The notes under the pieces are model-generated. The model did no database searches. It worked only from the letters and a program-made list of their open reading frames with translations, and had not been told where the DNA came from. Of a stretch of DNA of 64,000 bases, positions 22,003 through 32,862 are shown in pieces. Made by a program: the position numbers and the translations under genes. The stretch is from Epithemia pelagica (Eukaryota > Bacillariophyta > Bacillariophyceae > Surirellales > Surirellaceae). Every line of letters starts with the position of its first letter. Position 1 is the first letter of the stretch. The stretch is from positions 434,001 through 498,000 of the forward strand of contig OX337241.1 in assembly GCA_946965045.2 (NCBI GenBank), in the 5' to 3' direction.

Positions 22003-22995
22003 TTGTATGTCCTAGTAGGTTATGATGATGAAGCTACAACTACTACTGCTCCAGCCACGAATGCAAGATGGATCGACTATTTATGGACCACGATATTGAC
22101 CATGATGGCCAACAGCCTGGCAATACTTGATGCAGCCATTCCACCACCCAGATATAGACCAAGGCCAAGATCGCCAGCAACCAGGAGACGACGAAAACAG
22201 TGGAACTCGAGCCTCATGAAAGGACTGTGCATGACCACGATACTTGCAGCTCCGGTGGCAAGCAAACTGGTCAAGGCGCATTCGGTCCGATTTGACTCGG
22301 ACAGCAAACCTCTCTTCATCGACAACTGTGCCACAGCATCAATCACCCACGATATCACCGATTGCTTGACATCTCCAACACCAATTCAACGCAAAATAAA
22401 GGGAATTGCTGGATTATACAAGACCGAGGTGTACTCCACGACGATCAAATGGGACATCGAAGACGACGATGGGCAAGTATACCGCATTGTGCTCCCCGGG
22501 TCATTCTATATTCCATCCACGTCACATCGACTCCTTTCCCCGCAACATTGGGCACAAGTGGCACGAGATCACCGACCGAAGCCGCATGGCACCCGATGTA
22601 TCACCACTGACGACACAATTACCCTGGAATGGAACCAAGGAACGAGCAAACGAACGATTCCGTTGAATCGGCGAGGCACCAATGTGGGAGAGTTCTCCAC
22701 GGCCACCGGAATGACCCACTACCAAAGCTTTTGTTGTAAAATCTGTGAAGATGACAACAATCCACCGATTGTTAGTGAGGCAAATGTGATCGAAGACGAT
22801 GACGACGCCACACAGGAAGACAACGTACCAAGAACAAGTGACGACGAAGGGAGTCTCGAGGACCGGACGGACATGGATGACGAACACAACGAGCAATACT
22901 TTCCACATCGAGACACGCCATTGACGACAGATTTTTTATTCGATACGGAAAAAGTGGTGCATGTGGATACCAAACGAAGAAGAAGTGCCGCATGA
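22003..22995 (+). CDS. pol: copia polyprotein, protease part
   Basis: 330 codons. The N-terminal 100 residues are basic. The protease active-site region reads F-I-D107-N-C-A-T111, where most copia proteases have D-S/T-G-A/S. The Asp is present but the Gly is replaced by Cys. The C-terminal 80 residues are acidic and lead into the integrase. The frame ends at 22995, 34 bp past the point where the next frame takes over (22961), so a one-base indel near 22975 separates protease and integrase. Confidence 0.8.
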   Translation: MYVLVGYDDEATTTTAPATNARWIDYLWTTILTMMANSLAILDAAIPPPRYRPRPRSPATRRRRKQWNSSLMKGLCMTTILAAPVASKLVKAHSVRFDSDSKPLFIDNCATASITHDITDCLTSPTPIQRKIKGIAGLYKTEVYSTTIKWDIEDDDGQVYRIVLPGSFYIPSTSHRLLSPQHWAQVARDHRPKPHGTRCITTDDTITLEWNQGTSKRTIPLNRRGTNVGEFSTATGMTHYQSFCCKICEDDNNPPIVSEANVIEDDDDATQEDNVPRTSDDEGSLEDRTDMDDEHNEQYFPHRDTPLTTDFLFDTEKVVHVDTKRRRSAA

Positions 22996-25954
22996 AAGTC
23001 CAACAGCTGAACTCCTTCGCACTCACCATCGACTCGGACATTTATCAATGGCAAAGATCCAAACCATGGCACGCCAAGGAGCATTACCAAGGCGACTGGG
23101 ATCATGTGCAGTTCCAGCATGCACTGCATGCCTGTACGGCAAAGCGACGAAGAAACCATGGCGAGTCAAGGGATCGCAAGGAACTTTAGATACAATGACG
23201 CGCCCCGGTCAATGCGTGTCAGTGGACCAGCTCATCTCGAATACGCCTGGTTATATTGCACACATGCGCGGTACTCCCACGCGAGAACGATATCGTGTCG
23301 CAACTGTTTTCGTGGATCACTTCTCGGGAATCGGCTATGTACATCTACAGCGGTCTACCTCAGCTACTGATACTATTGAAGCTAAGGAGAGATTCGAGTC
23401 ATGGGCAGAAACCCATGGGGTAGCTATCCAGCATTATCATGCCGACAATGGGATTTTCGCGGACAACGAGTTTAGAAAAGCAGTCGCGAGCAAAGGCCAG
23501 CGACTGACTTTCAGTGGCGTCAACGCTCATTTCCAGAGTGGCATGGCCGAACGTCGGATACGCGATCTACAAGACTCGGCAAGAACTATGCTATTGCATG
23601 CACACAGACGATGGCCCACAGCAATCACAACGAACCTATGGCCGTATACCGTTCGGTATGCATCAGACATGTTTAACGAAGCTCCTATGAAGAAACATAA
23701 AGACAAGACACCGATTGAACTCTTCTCCGGTTCCCCTGTGCGATTCAACATCCGAAATGCACATACCTTCGGATGCCCAAGTTATGTGCTGGATAACGAA
23801 CTTCAAGCTGGAAAGGGCCTGCCGAAGTGGTCCGAACGATCGCGGGTTGGTATCTTCCTGGGTTACTCGGCGCAACATGCAAGGACGGTTGGGCTTATTT
23901 TGTCCCTTTCATCGGGCCTATCGTCACCACAGTTCCATGTGCACTATGACGACAACTTTGAGACTATCCGTCGTAGTTTTGGAGAAGCCCAACCAATCTC
24001 TTATTGGCAACAGCGCGCGGGATTCAGCAAACGGACGAGCGGAACAGCACGACCCAAACGAGCAAAAGCTATCAATCTAGACGCACCCATGAGGGAGGTA
24101 GACAACAACGAGGAGATAGTGGACCAAGATCAGGCTACACCGACAAGAGACGATGAGGGAGATGCGGTACCAAATATCCCCGTGCATGAGGGAGCTGGTA
24201 TCCGACGGTCACAAAGGGAGCCAAGACCGACAACACGATATCAAGAATACATGGCAGAACTCGGCGACGACCTAAATCCATTGGGGGAACTAGCTATTGC
24301 TCTCCCAGGCATCGTGAGCATGACGGCGCAAGCACAGAAGAATCCTGACGTTATGTATTGGCACGAAGCCATGCAACAACCAGATCGCCACGAATTTATC
24401 AAGGCCGCACAAAAGGAAGTCAGAGATCACACTGAAAATGGATTGTGGGAGATCGTACGCCGAAAAGACATTCCTCCCGGTAGCTATATTACTCGCGCTG
24501 TCTGGAGCTGCATGCGGAAGCGCAGGCTAGAGACCGGGGAAATTTACAAGTGGAAATCACGACTAGCTTTTGATGGGTCCGGACAAACAAAGGGGGTCAA
24601 CTATTGGGAGACCTATGCCCCTGTTGTCCAATGGCCTGTTGTACGATATGTTCTAACTACCGCTCTGGCGCAAGGATGGGCTATTAAACAGGTCGACTAC
24701 GTCCTAGCGTACACCCAAGCAATGGCCGAGACGGATATGTACATGGAGGCTCCAAAGGCTTTTACCTTCGACACAAAGGGTGAACAAAAGGCTGAAGACT
24801 ATGTACTCAAAATTCGGCGTAATTACTACGGACAGAAGCAAGCAGCATGTGTATGGAACAAACATCTGGTACAACAGCTCGAGAAGGCAGGATTCACACA
24901 AAGCTCTCATGACGAATGCCTGTTTTATCACGGCCAAAGCATATACATATTGTATACAGATGACTCAATTCTAACAGGGCCGGATCCAGAAGAACTGAAT
25001 CGCATCATCGCCAAGTTAGAAGAGATCGGGCTTAAGATGACATATGAGGACGGGGTTGAAGATTTCTTAGGGGTCCATATCACAAAACAGGAATCAGGTC
25101 AGATGCATCTATCCCAGACACGACTAATTGATTCGATTCTCGATGACTTACGATTGCCGGAGGACGCCCAAGGAAAAGACATACCAGCAGCAAGTACAGT
25201 AAAGATGCGCTCAGATGACGACGGTGACCCATTCGACGGACACTTCCATTATTGCTCTGTGATTGGGAAGTTGAACTTCCTCGAGAAAAGTACACGACCG
25301 GACATTTCGTACGCCGTGCACCAATGCGCGAGATTTGCAGCAAATCCAAAGCAAATACACGGAAGAGCAGTCAAGCAAATCGGACGCTATCTTGCGTCGA
25401 CCCGTACTCTCGGCATACTGCTGAATCCACAAGAAGATGCCAACTTCGATGTCTATGCCAATGCGGATTTTTGTGGGAACTTCAACAAAACTGATATGCC
25501 CAGGACGGATATGGCACGATCTCGTACCGGCTATATCATCTTCTACGGGGGCTGCCCTATTGTGTGGGCTTCTAAATTACAGACTGAGATTGCTCTTTCC
25601 ACAACCGAGGCCGAGATCATTAGTCTGTCGACGTCACTACGGACGGTCATCCCACTGATGCATATCACCAAGGAAATGAAAACGCGGGGATACAAGGTCA
25701 TATCGACGCAACCAAGAGTGCATTGCCGAGCGTTTGAGGACAACAATGGAGCGTTCGAATTAGCAACCGTCCACAAATATCGTCCTCGAACACGCTATCT
25801 GTGTACAAAACTCTTCCATTTCAAAGAATATGTGGAACAGAAACAGATCACAATACTACCACGTGATACTGAGCTACAAACTGCTGACATCTTCACCAAA
25901 GCCTTGGACAAGGATACGTTCGAGCGACATCGCAAATCTATCATGGGCTGGTAG
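22961..25954 (+). CDS. pol: copia polyprotein: integrase, reverse transcriptase, RNase H
   Basis: 997 codons. The integrase zinc finger H23/H27 with C54/C57 precedes the DDE core (D89, D162, E197 within 'GMAERRI'). Reverse transcriptase has 'KQVDYVLAYTQA' and the YxDD box as Y665-TDD (Thr instead of the usual Val). RNase H shows 'VYANADFCGN', 'IALSTTEAEIISLS' and 'TADIFTKALD'. All catalytic acidic residues I can identify are present except that the usual YADAD of RNase H reads YANAD. A stop is followed by a purine-rich GTGAGGGAG tract next to the 3' LTR, the probable polypurine primer. Confidence 0.93.
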   Translation: MWIPNEEEVPHESPTAELLRTHHRLGHLSMAKIQTMARQGALPRRLGSCAVPACTACLYGKATKKPWRVKGSQGTLDTMTRPGQCVSVDQLISNTPGYIAHMRGTPTRERYRVATVFVDHFSGIGYVHLQRSTSATDTIEAKERFESWAETHGVAIQHYHADNGIFADNEFRKAVASKGQRLTFSGVNAHFQSGMAERRIRDLQDSARTMLLHAHRRWPTAITTNLWPYTVRYASDMFNEAPMKKHKDKTPIELFSGSPVRFNIRNAHTFGCPSYVLDNELQAGKGLPKWSERSRVGIFLGYSAQHARTVGLILSLSSGLSSPQFHVHYDDNFETIRRSFGEAQPISYWQQRAGFSKRTSGTARPKRAKAINLDAPMREVDNNEEIVDQDQATPTRDDEGDAVPNIPVHEGAGIRRSQREPRPTTRYQEYMAELGDDLNPLGELAIALPGIVSMTAQAQKNPDVMYWHEAMQQPDRHEFIKAAQKEVRDHTENGLWEIVRRKDIPPGSYITRAVWSCMRKRRLETGEIYKWKSRLAFDGSGQTKGVNYWETYAPVVQWPVVRYVLTTALAQGWAIKQVDYVLAYTQAMAETDMYMEAPKAFTFDTKGEQKAEDYVLKIRRNYYGQKQAACVWNKHLVQQLEKAGFTQSSHDECLFYHGQSIYILYTDDSILTGPDPEELNRIIAKLEEIGLKMTYEDGVEDFLGVHITKQESGQMHLSQTRLIDSILDDLRLPEDAQGKDIPAASTVKMRSDDDGDPFDGHFHYCSVIGKLNFLEKSTRPDISYAVHQCARFAANPKQIHGRAVKQIGRYLASTRTLGILLNPQEDANFDVYANADFCGNFNKTDMPRTDMARSRTGYIIFYGGCPIVWASKLQTEIALSTTEAEIISLSTSLRTVIPLMHITKEMKTRGYKVISTQPRVHCRAFEDNNGAFELATVHKYRPRTRYLCTKLFHFKEYVEQKQITILPRDTELQTADIFTKALDKDTFERHRKSIMGW

Positions 25955-25990
25955 TCCTGGTAGTCCTGACAATACCGCTCTGTGAGGGAG

Positions 25991-26450
25991 TGTTCAAATA
26001 CTGTACGCAAGGGCATAACTACACGTGGGGGACAATGGGGACAGAGACAGAATTCCCATGACACAACACGCCCAACGCATCATTGAACCGCCGCCTCTCA
26101 CAAATCACAACGCAAATCAACAAAGACGAACGACGCATCTCAACATGGGATTTGGACGACGGCTATGTAACACTCATGCCGCTCTAAACAACGACTCCCA
26201 TGGCCAGAGCAATAACGGTACTGGCTCCGAAGTAAGCGGACGCCACTTAGGGAGCCACGAATCCCAGAATAGGCAGCAAGGTCGTCCATAAACAATTGGG
26301 ACCGCCAATTTGGTCGATCAACGCACCAATCTACGAGTTAACGCTCAACGCATGAGCAGGAGCGATTCATAGCTTGCACACGATAATCTAGAAACACACA
26401 ATTTTGCAAAAGAGCTCTTTTTCGTTACTCGACAGTAGTGAAAAACAACA
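25991..26450 (+). repeat. 3' LTR
   Basis: 460 bp, matching the 5' LTR at all but about two positions. Confidence 0.95.
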
Positions 26451-28248
26451 GGAGATAGGAGGAGAAGAAGAAGAATGTGTTGGGTTGGAACACAAGAACT
26501 CCATCACCCGCATATGGAAGCAGGTGATGATGGCATTGACAGTGACTACAACATTGATGAACTCCTTAATTACTAAAATCTCAGGCATGTGCAACCTGCA
26601 TTAGGTGAAAAGGTGTCGTTGTGGGAATTCCACTGGGAATGGGAACGTTCCCATTGGGATCAATGGGAACGTTCCCAATTCCCGTCGTTGAAATGCTTTC
26701 CCCCAACACTACTTGTGTCGCCCTTGTCTTCTTCAACAAGGAAGACTTAACAACACAATTTCTGAGGTGTACGTCAGCCAATTCCAACGTCTCTTATTCA
26801 ATCTTGAAGCAGGGTCCAGTACTCAGTACTAATTACTAATTAGTCGTCATTTCATGGGCGTATGTCCTATGGTCAAAAAAATTATATAGGCTTATAGCTC
26901 TTTTTAGTACGAACATTTCGGTACCCTCGGTATAGATGACCACCTATTAGTCGTATGTACGTCGTCCGCAAACTGTCCCCCCAATGGAGATTTTTTTCTC
27001 GATTCAATTCCTATTTTCCATAAAAAATCAGAAAGGACACGCCCGCATATCCTTGTCACATTTCAAATCAGTTTGAGCGGCCCAGCGTGCATGACGGTTG
27101 CCGTTGGTGGTTGGTGCACGAATTCCGCATACACTCTATAAAAAAACAAACAAACCTCCATTACAGCGGCCATGTCCATGGCAATTCTTGCAATGGCATG
27201 ATTTTTCAGCTTCCATGCTACCCAGGTACGTCAAGAAAGACAGAGCTGCGATTGGGCTAAGGACAAGCATCTCAATAGTCCCTCCCTGTTGTTTTTGTTC
27301 GCATACACCCCTTGAGCCCCATTTTCTGGACTCGTTGCGACGTCTCACTTTTCACCAGTCCAATTTCGCTTGTAGTCTTTATGATTGATTCATTTGTAGC
27401 CCTTTTACTCTGATACTAGTCTAGGTAGAATTCCTGTTCTATATTTTATCATAGGGGTAAATATCAAGGTCAATGGTGGTGTCCTGCTCTACCAGGGATT
27501 CTCTTGTCTTTATTCTTCTCCTCGTCTTCACCTTGAAGAAGATACAGCAAACACTAAGAATTTGTCTCAGCGAGCAATAGGGTAGAAAGAAAGTGGTGAC
27601 AATCAGCCTCATGATGTAGTTTGCCATCTACAACTTGGATTACTACTCCTAAGAGTAAGAAGAAGAAACCATTTCGTCCCCTACCTAGTAGACAACTCGA
27701 ACCATGGATGTGACATGCCCTACAATGAGAAAACGGGCGAAAACACTACCAATCTATCAATCCTAAGAAGAAACAGAAGGCACAAACAACAACTGAAGGA
27801 AAGACGCGCTCTGTCTACAGTATACAATGATTCGTCCGCGGTTCATGTGCCATGGCCGATGGTCTTACCGGTACCGTGATATTGTAGGGCCCTTCAGATT
27901 TTGCTCTCACGGTTTTTATGAGCTGTCGCTCGCGAGCGTCTGGAATTTGAATCGTGTTGATTTGAGGACGCCGGCCAACCTTCAACTGTCACTTGCACGC
28001 CGGCCATTCTACATGACGATTTGCTTTTGGAAGATTTTATGGGGGAGAAGGACAGAGTTCTGTGCGGACGACGTACGTACGGTTTATAGGTGGTCACCGA
28101 TACAGAGCCTTATATGTTCGATCTTCGATCTCGTATTCCTGACGACCTGTGATCAAAAAAGGGACGAATTGGAAGCACCTACTTTCATCCCGTACCGGTT
28201 GATCCTTATATGCCTCCTAGGAGAGCGCGAGGGCCAGGACGCTCTATT
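26451..28248. other. gene-free stretch with a palindrome cluster
   Basis: No coding region is convincing. 26618-26690 holds overlapping palindromes (GGGAATTCC, GGGAACGTTCCC twice), similar in style to the 210-bp repeat. 26820-28248 is mixed-composition sequence with stops in all frames apart from unremarkable chance ORFs. Confidence 0.6.
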
Positions 28249-28310
28249 GGAGTATCAAAGGGACCAGAGTTGCCGGAACATCGCGAAATTGCGTTTTGGG
28301 CCTGGTCAAG
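28249..28310 (+). repeat. left terminal inverted repeat
   Basis: Imperfect match to the reverse complement of 31800-31873. Shared elements are GGAG..TCAAA, then TGCCGG, the 18-bp core and TTTTG.GCCTG. Confidence 0.6.
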
Positions 28311-28453
28311 AGTTGGGAAATCCCCAATCCTATGTTAGCTAACATCCGCAATGTGGAAACAAACTGCTAAACTAGGTAAATATATTAATAACTAAGATTA
28401 CGATTGAATGCACCATCAGGCCAGAGTGGTTCCTCACCATGGTCAAATAGCAT

Positions 28454-29604
28454 TCATTCATCAGCGCGCACCATAGTGGCGTTGTCCTCATCATCATAGT
28501 TGTAGTTGTCGTTGTTATTGTTGTTGCGATAATTGTTGTTGTTGCGGGTCCCAGAGGGTGAGCCAAAGACACGAACTCCACCATTCCTCTTCCTGACGCG
28601 CTTCTCCGTGGCAACAAGATCAATTGCCAAGATGGAGACCATGTGTGTATGACCAGTCATCGGGTCAAAGTCCCTGTCACTGTTAGGAAAGTGTTGAACC
28701 TCCCACATTGAGATCTCCTGCTCGCATGTGAACGGCAATTTGACCCTCTGTGGATCACCAAATAGGCGCTGTTCGGACGTGCCATCGCCATGCTTCTTCT
28801 GGATGCTATCCACCATCATTTTGTAGGCCGTTGCCTTGTGTGTGTTGTCGTTGATTTCCTCATTTGCTTGGAAGAGTCTATCAGGGTGCACGAACATGGG
28901 AGGGATGATGGTTCCGAGCTCCAACTCTTGCCCACCAGAAGCAACCTGCGGACGAAATGCACTTTCCTTGAATCCAAAGACAAGGAAATCGATACTCACA
29001 TGCATTTGGTCCATTTCCTCATACGTGTAGAGAAAGTAAGGGAAGACAACTTCCATTCCAAAAGGTGATTTGGTGGATGCCCGTCCAATACTGATTTTTC
29101 CCAAGAGGTCTGAAATGTCCTGGGCCTCGCCACCTGCCTGTTCTTCTTCTACTTCAAGTTCTTCTTCTTCACCTGCAGAAGCCTCGTCAACTTCCTCTGC
29201 TTCCTCTTCGACTTCCTCGCGTTCGTCTTCTTTGTTTCGACCCATTGTTGTTGAACAGTTACAAGAACCAGTTAGAAACTGGTCAGCAGAAGATATTCGC
29301 AATTGAATCAGTACGTACCTTGGGCTTTCCTTGCACCAGCAAGTGAGCTTTCCACGTTGAAGGCACGGGCCTTTCTGCGGAACAGAGGTGCAAAGTTCCG
29401 GTAGGCACGCTCAGGAAAGTGAGTTTGGCGCACCTTTTCAATGTTATCTCTTCCCAAGTCCTGTGGTGACACTCCACCCTTGGACAACTTCTTCCGGAAC
29501 AACGCTGCTAGTTTGGCGTCGTCTTGTTTGCCCCACTTTGGTGCTGCTCCAACTTCTGACATTATGTGGTTTTGTGGCGAGATTTTCTTTTTGAGAAACC
29601 ACAA
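28454..29604 (-). CDS. transposon accessory protein with Myb/SANT-like N-terminus, two exons
   Basis: Exon 1 spans 29604-29319, intron 29318-29230 (89 nt, GTACGT...CAAAG, phase 1), exon 2 29229-28454. Splicing joins 'GARKAQ' to 'EDEREEVEEE' in frame. The true start is probably the Met of 'MSEVGAAPKWGKQDD' (about 29562). The N-terminal about 65 residues ('KWGKQDDAKLAALFRK' ... 'HFPERAYRNFAPLFRRKARA') have the spaced aromatic and basic pattern of a small helical DNA-binding module. A strongly acidic linker follows, then a globular domain of about 170 residues ('VSIDFLVFGFKESAFRPQV', 'GGQELELGTIIPP', 'RVKLPFTCEQEISMWEV'). The tail is Asn-rich. From memory, related pairs are common uncharacterised proteins in diatom genomes. 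The position inside the transposon suggests it assists transposition. Confidence 0.65.
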
Positions 29605-29934
29605 CAGGCTTCAGTCCTGTGAAGCAACAACCCACAACCTGTGACATGCGGGAACAAAATTCAGAGCGGGAGGGAGACGTATCACATGGGAACTCGTGAG
29701 ACATCACTGATAGGCTTAAATCTTTCTACCTATAAAACCGGCAGCAAGTCAATACTAAATCATGCAGGCATAACTAGGGGTATAGTAACAATTTTTTATG
29801 TGATGAGTGAACTAATGGTTTACGAGTAAGTGTGACGGTGACGAGCAGATCCATGCTATGCTGCTACATATTAGTGACCACAATTTAGATGGGCTTAAGC
29901 GAGTAGGATTGAATCGCAGAACTACAGAGATCGC

Positions 29935-30178
29935 AAAACTACGGAAATCACAAAACGGCCGAAAAATGCAAAACGGCCGAAAAATGCAAAACGGCCAAAA
30001 GGCGCAAAGCGTCCAAAAGGCGCAAAACGACCAAAAGGCGCAAAACGGCCGGTGCTACAAGCGCAAAACGGCTGAAAGGCGCAAAACGGCCGAAAGGCGC
30101 AAAACGGCCAAAAAGTGCAAAACGGCCAAAAAGTGCAAAACGGCCAAAAAGTGAAAAACGGCCAAAAAGTGAAAAACA
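29935..30178. repeat. 17-18-bp minisatellite (CAAAACGGCCAAAAAGTG)
   Basis: About 13 tandem units with variants CGAAAAATG, CAAAAGGCG, CGAAAGGCG, CAAAAAGTG and one irregular spacer (GGTGCTACAAG). Frames are open on both strands (QNGQKV-like and FCTFWP-like), a consequence of the 18-bp period. It lies between the two divergent genes of the Harbinger-like element. Confidence 0.9.
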
Positions 30179-30598
30179 AAAAACCTGTACAGAAAATCAA
30201 TTATTCAATCACACATACAGGGCATATATTAATCTATGGAAGATCAGAAACGAGCACACAACAGAGATGTGATTTCTTTGTTCATGTGCTTCCCCGAATC
30301 CAATGCCATAGAGTAAACTCAACGTCCAATGACTTCAAAGTTCAAATGGGTCCCGGTAGAATCGTTTCATAGTTCCTACAATAGTTGTTGTTGTCTTGCC
30401 ACTCTATTATGGTTATGAGCATGATCTGTGAGGAATGTCCGCCGTTGTCCATGGGCTATGACTACTCCTAACTATGATCTATGATTGGTGTGTTGGCTAT
30501 GTACCAATAATTTTATGTCCATGTGACATGACCAACAGAACTTTTTGAACATATAGTAGATGACTCACCTAACCCTTCCTGCTTTTCATGTGTAATCA

Positions 30599-31676
30599 AT
30601 GATTGGGCATAACTTGTTTGGGGTCTTGGGTGTCGGTTGGTGCAACTCTCACACGACCCCTGCTCCCCAGCCAGACAACATCAAATACCAAACTGTGTCA
30701 CAACAAAAGATGAATGAACCAGATCGAAAGCGACCACGGCCCGAGCCACCTGATGCCAATGATGTGCTCAGGATTGCTCGTCGGATCTGGGGACGTGATG
30801 GTCGAAGACAGCGCTCTCCAGAGACTGAGGATCTGGAGTTCCAGAGTTTTTTTGGGTGTTCGGTGGCAGTGTTTTTGTCTTTGTGGTCCTTGCTGGGAAC
30901 CACCGACACCATACCTACAGGGGGTACAATGACTCATTTGTTGTGGACCCTTCTATTTCTGAAGGTCTACTCAAATGCAAAGTCATTGTGTGCCCTTGTA
31001 GGTGGTGTTGACCCGGAAACCTTCCGCAAGTGGACGTGGTTATTCATTCCGGCGATTGCAAACCTAGAACCCCTAGTGGTAAGTGGTGCTCCTACTTTGC
31101 GAAAGTGATGTCTGTCTTTTCTTATCTAACCAGATTGCTTCAGATAATATTTAAGAATAGGTTTAAGACAGATATTGGCAATGACTGCCTGATGTCAGTT
31201 GATGGGACGGACTTTCGTGTCCCCGAGCATGGCCGCAGGTTTTTTTCGTACAAGTTTAAAAAGAGTGGTCTTCGGTATGAGGTGGGCCTTTGTATTCGCA
31301 CCGGAGATATTGTGTGGATCAACGGGCCATATGAGTGTGGGTTGTGGAATGATCTTATGATCTTCTGCAACTCACTACTCTCGCACCTCGAACCCAACGA
31401 GCGCATTGAAGCAGATGATGGATACGTCGGGGAACATCCCCAGAAAGTCAAATGCCCAAAGGGCTTCACCAATCTACCCGAAAAGAAAAAATGCAACAAC
31501 GTGTCCGTAGTCGTCAGGAAACAATCAACAAGAGGTTCAAGCTTTGGGGCTGCCTCGCCCAGACATTTCGACACGAGTTCAACCAGCATGCGGACGTTTT
31601 CAGAGCTGTTGCCATCGTCTGCCAGCTTACAATCAACAACGGCGAACAACTATTTCAGGTTGACTACGAAGACTAG
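30599..31676 (+). CDS. PIF/Harbinger- or IS5-like DDE transposase, one intron, frameshift near 3' end
   Basis: Exon 1 spans 30599-31078, intron 31079-31143 (65 nt, GTAAGT...TTCAG, phase 0), exon 2 from 31144. The start may be the Met of 'MNEPDRKRPRPEPP' (about 30711). The DDE triad is visible: D in 'MSVDGTDFRVPE', D in 'IEADDGYVG', and E in 'RSRQETINKRFKLWG'. The last part (DDE Glu onward, to the stop at 31676) lies one base out of frame after the A-run near 31485, so a single-base indel interrupts the gene. Total about 340 residues, typical for DDE_Tnp_4-type enzymes. Confidence 0.8.
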
Positions 31677-31799
31677 TGCCTAATGACTAATGAATGTTAG
31701 TTGTCTATTTGTATGCCAACTGATTGTATCTATAGGTTGACTTGGTAAGCTACCGCTGCTACGAGCCTTTGCTATGAGTGTCATGTTGCCGACGTTGCT

Positions 31800-31873
31800 G
31801 ACCATCAGGCGCAAAAGGCAATTTCGCGATGTTCCGCCGGCACAATGCTGTGGTCGGGCCATTTTGACCCTCC
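31800..31873 (-). repeat. right terminal inverted repeat
   Basis: Partner of 28249-28310, carrying the 18-bp perfect core at 31818-31835. Confidence 0.6.
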
Positions 31874-32533
31874 TCACCATTGTCAATCAGGGCACCTTTT
31901 CCTGAGGTGCTTTGACTTCCGTCGCCAAATATTTTGTACTTTTGGTATAGTAGTGTAGAGGCGCGCATGTCATTCTATATGACCCCCCATATTATTCTAA
32001 GATTTTGATACTCCGAATGAGCCAGCCGTCCTCCTGTAGGGTTTGTACTGGAGTATACGTGAATTTTTAATGCGACTAAAATAAGCAAAAACCAATTGGT
32101 GCAACAAAGGGTTTCCAGAGGGAGTAAGAGTAGTAGAAGTAGGTAGGAGTCTATTGACCTGACAGTCAGGGTCGGAAGTCGGAAGATTTTCGATTTTCGA
32201 TTTTCATGCAGGAAGTTTGCAATGGTTCTTGAGGTTCAGCAGAATCCGACATTCCCCGGAAGCATGCCATGTGCCATTGGCCATTGGGAGCTACTCCTGC
32301 TACCTGAGCAGGGACTTCCCCCCGGAGCAGAACTTGAGACTTCAGAGAAACCGGGTAGTAGGAGTAGTACTCTTAGAGATTAGAGAGGACCCAGACAGAG
32401 TCATGATCACATCAAGAAACCAGAGCACTGTGCCATTTGGGTGCTGTGGAGTGTAGGTTTTCAGTACCATGGTCATGTCTTTGGTCGGACATGACCTCCC
32501 CCACAGCTGCCAGATTATTTCTTCCATCTATTT
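31874..32533. other. no gene seen
   Basis: AT-rich, short chance ORFs only. A direct 9-bp ATTTTCGAT repeat near 32188. Confidence 0.5.
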
Positions 32534-32862
32534 TTGAGTTCAACGGGGTCGCCTTTGTTGTTGTTGCTGCTACTTCTGTAGCTGCCGCTGCTGTTCGGGA
32601 CGTCGTTGCTGCAAGGAGGGTCATGGTTGAGACTTTTGTTTGCGTTTCAATTGATCTTGGTCATCCAATTCCTTTCGCAACCATTCATTGACTGCCTCGT
32701 CACGCAATCCCAGGGGATTCAAGGCCTCACCCGAACCAATTTAGAGCTTCAAATAGGCCAATTGCGGTGAAGGTGCCTGTTCACTTCCACGAATGTTGGA
32801 GGCAAACCCGGCTGATTGGGATGCTCCTCACGTGTTGCCAATGGTATCGGCCTACAAAACCG
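32534..32862 (-). pseudogene. fragment of the Gln-rich AhpC/TSA-like gene (3' end)
   Basis: Close copy of 40858-41225, the coding 3' end of the minus-strand gene at 40863-44603. Shared phrases include TTCAATTGATCTTGGTCATC, CGTCACGCAATCCCAGGGG and AACCCGGCTGATTGGGATGC. About 60 bp are missing internally (near 32777), and substitutions are frequent, so it cannot encode the protein end intact. It has no upstream coding part. Confidence 0.85.

Larger units (their letters stand above)
20595..26456 (+). mobile_element. Ty1/copia LTR retrotransposon, young insertion
   Basis: Element 20601-26450 (5850 bp) flanked by a 6-bp direct repeat GGAGAT (20595-20600 and 26451-26456). LTRs are 460 bp, start TG and end CA. 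Internal order is gag, protease, integrase, reverse transcriptase, RNase H, which is the copia order. The near-identical LTRs argue for a recent insertion, yet two frameshifts (about 21830 in gag, about 22975 between protease and integrase) break the coding sequence. These may be genuine or assembly errors. Confidence 0.95.
28249..31873. mobile_element. PIF/Harbinger-like DNA transposon with two divergent genes
   Basis: Imperfect terminal inverted repeats (28249-28310 and 31800-31873) bracket a minus-strand two-exon gene and a plus-strand DDE transposase, with a minisatellite between them. The best-conserved core is an 18-bp perfect inverted match (28275-28292 against 31818-31835, GGAACATCGCGAAATTGC). 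A transposase plus a separate DNA-binding-like protein is the PIF/Harbinger arrangement. No target duplication was found, so the outer ends are uncertain by tens of bases. Confidence 0.6.

Noticed and set aside
27827-28342. 171-codon plus-strand ORF
   Set aside because: Runs into the left TIR of the Harbinger-like element, shows no domain and has coding-unlike composition.
29858-30200. QNGQK- and FCTFWP-repeat proteins on opposite strands
   Set aside because: Produced by the 18-bp minisatellite. No start context or flanking coding sequence.
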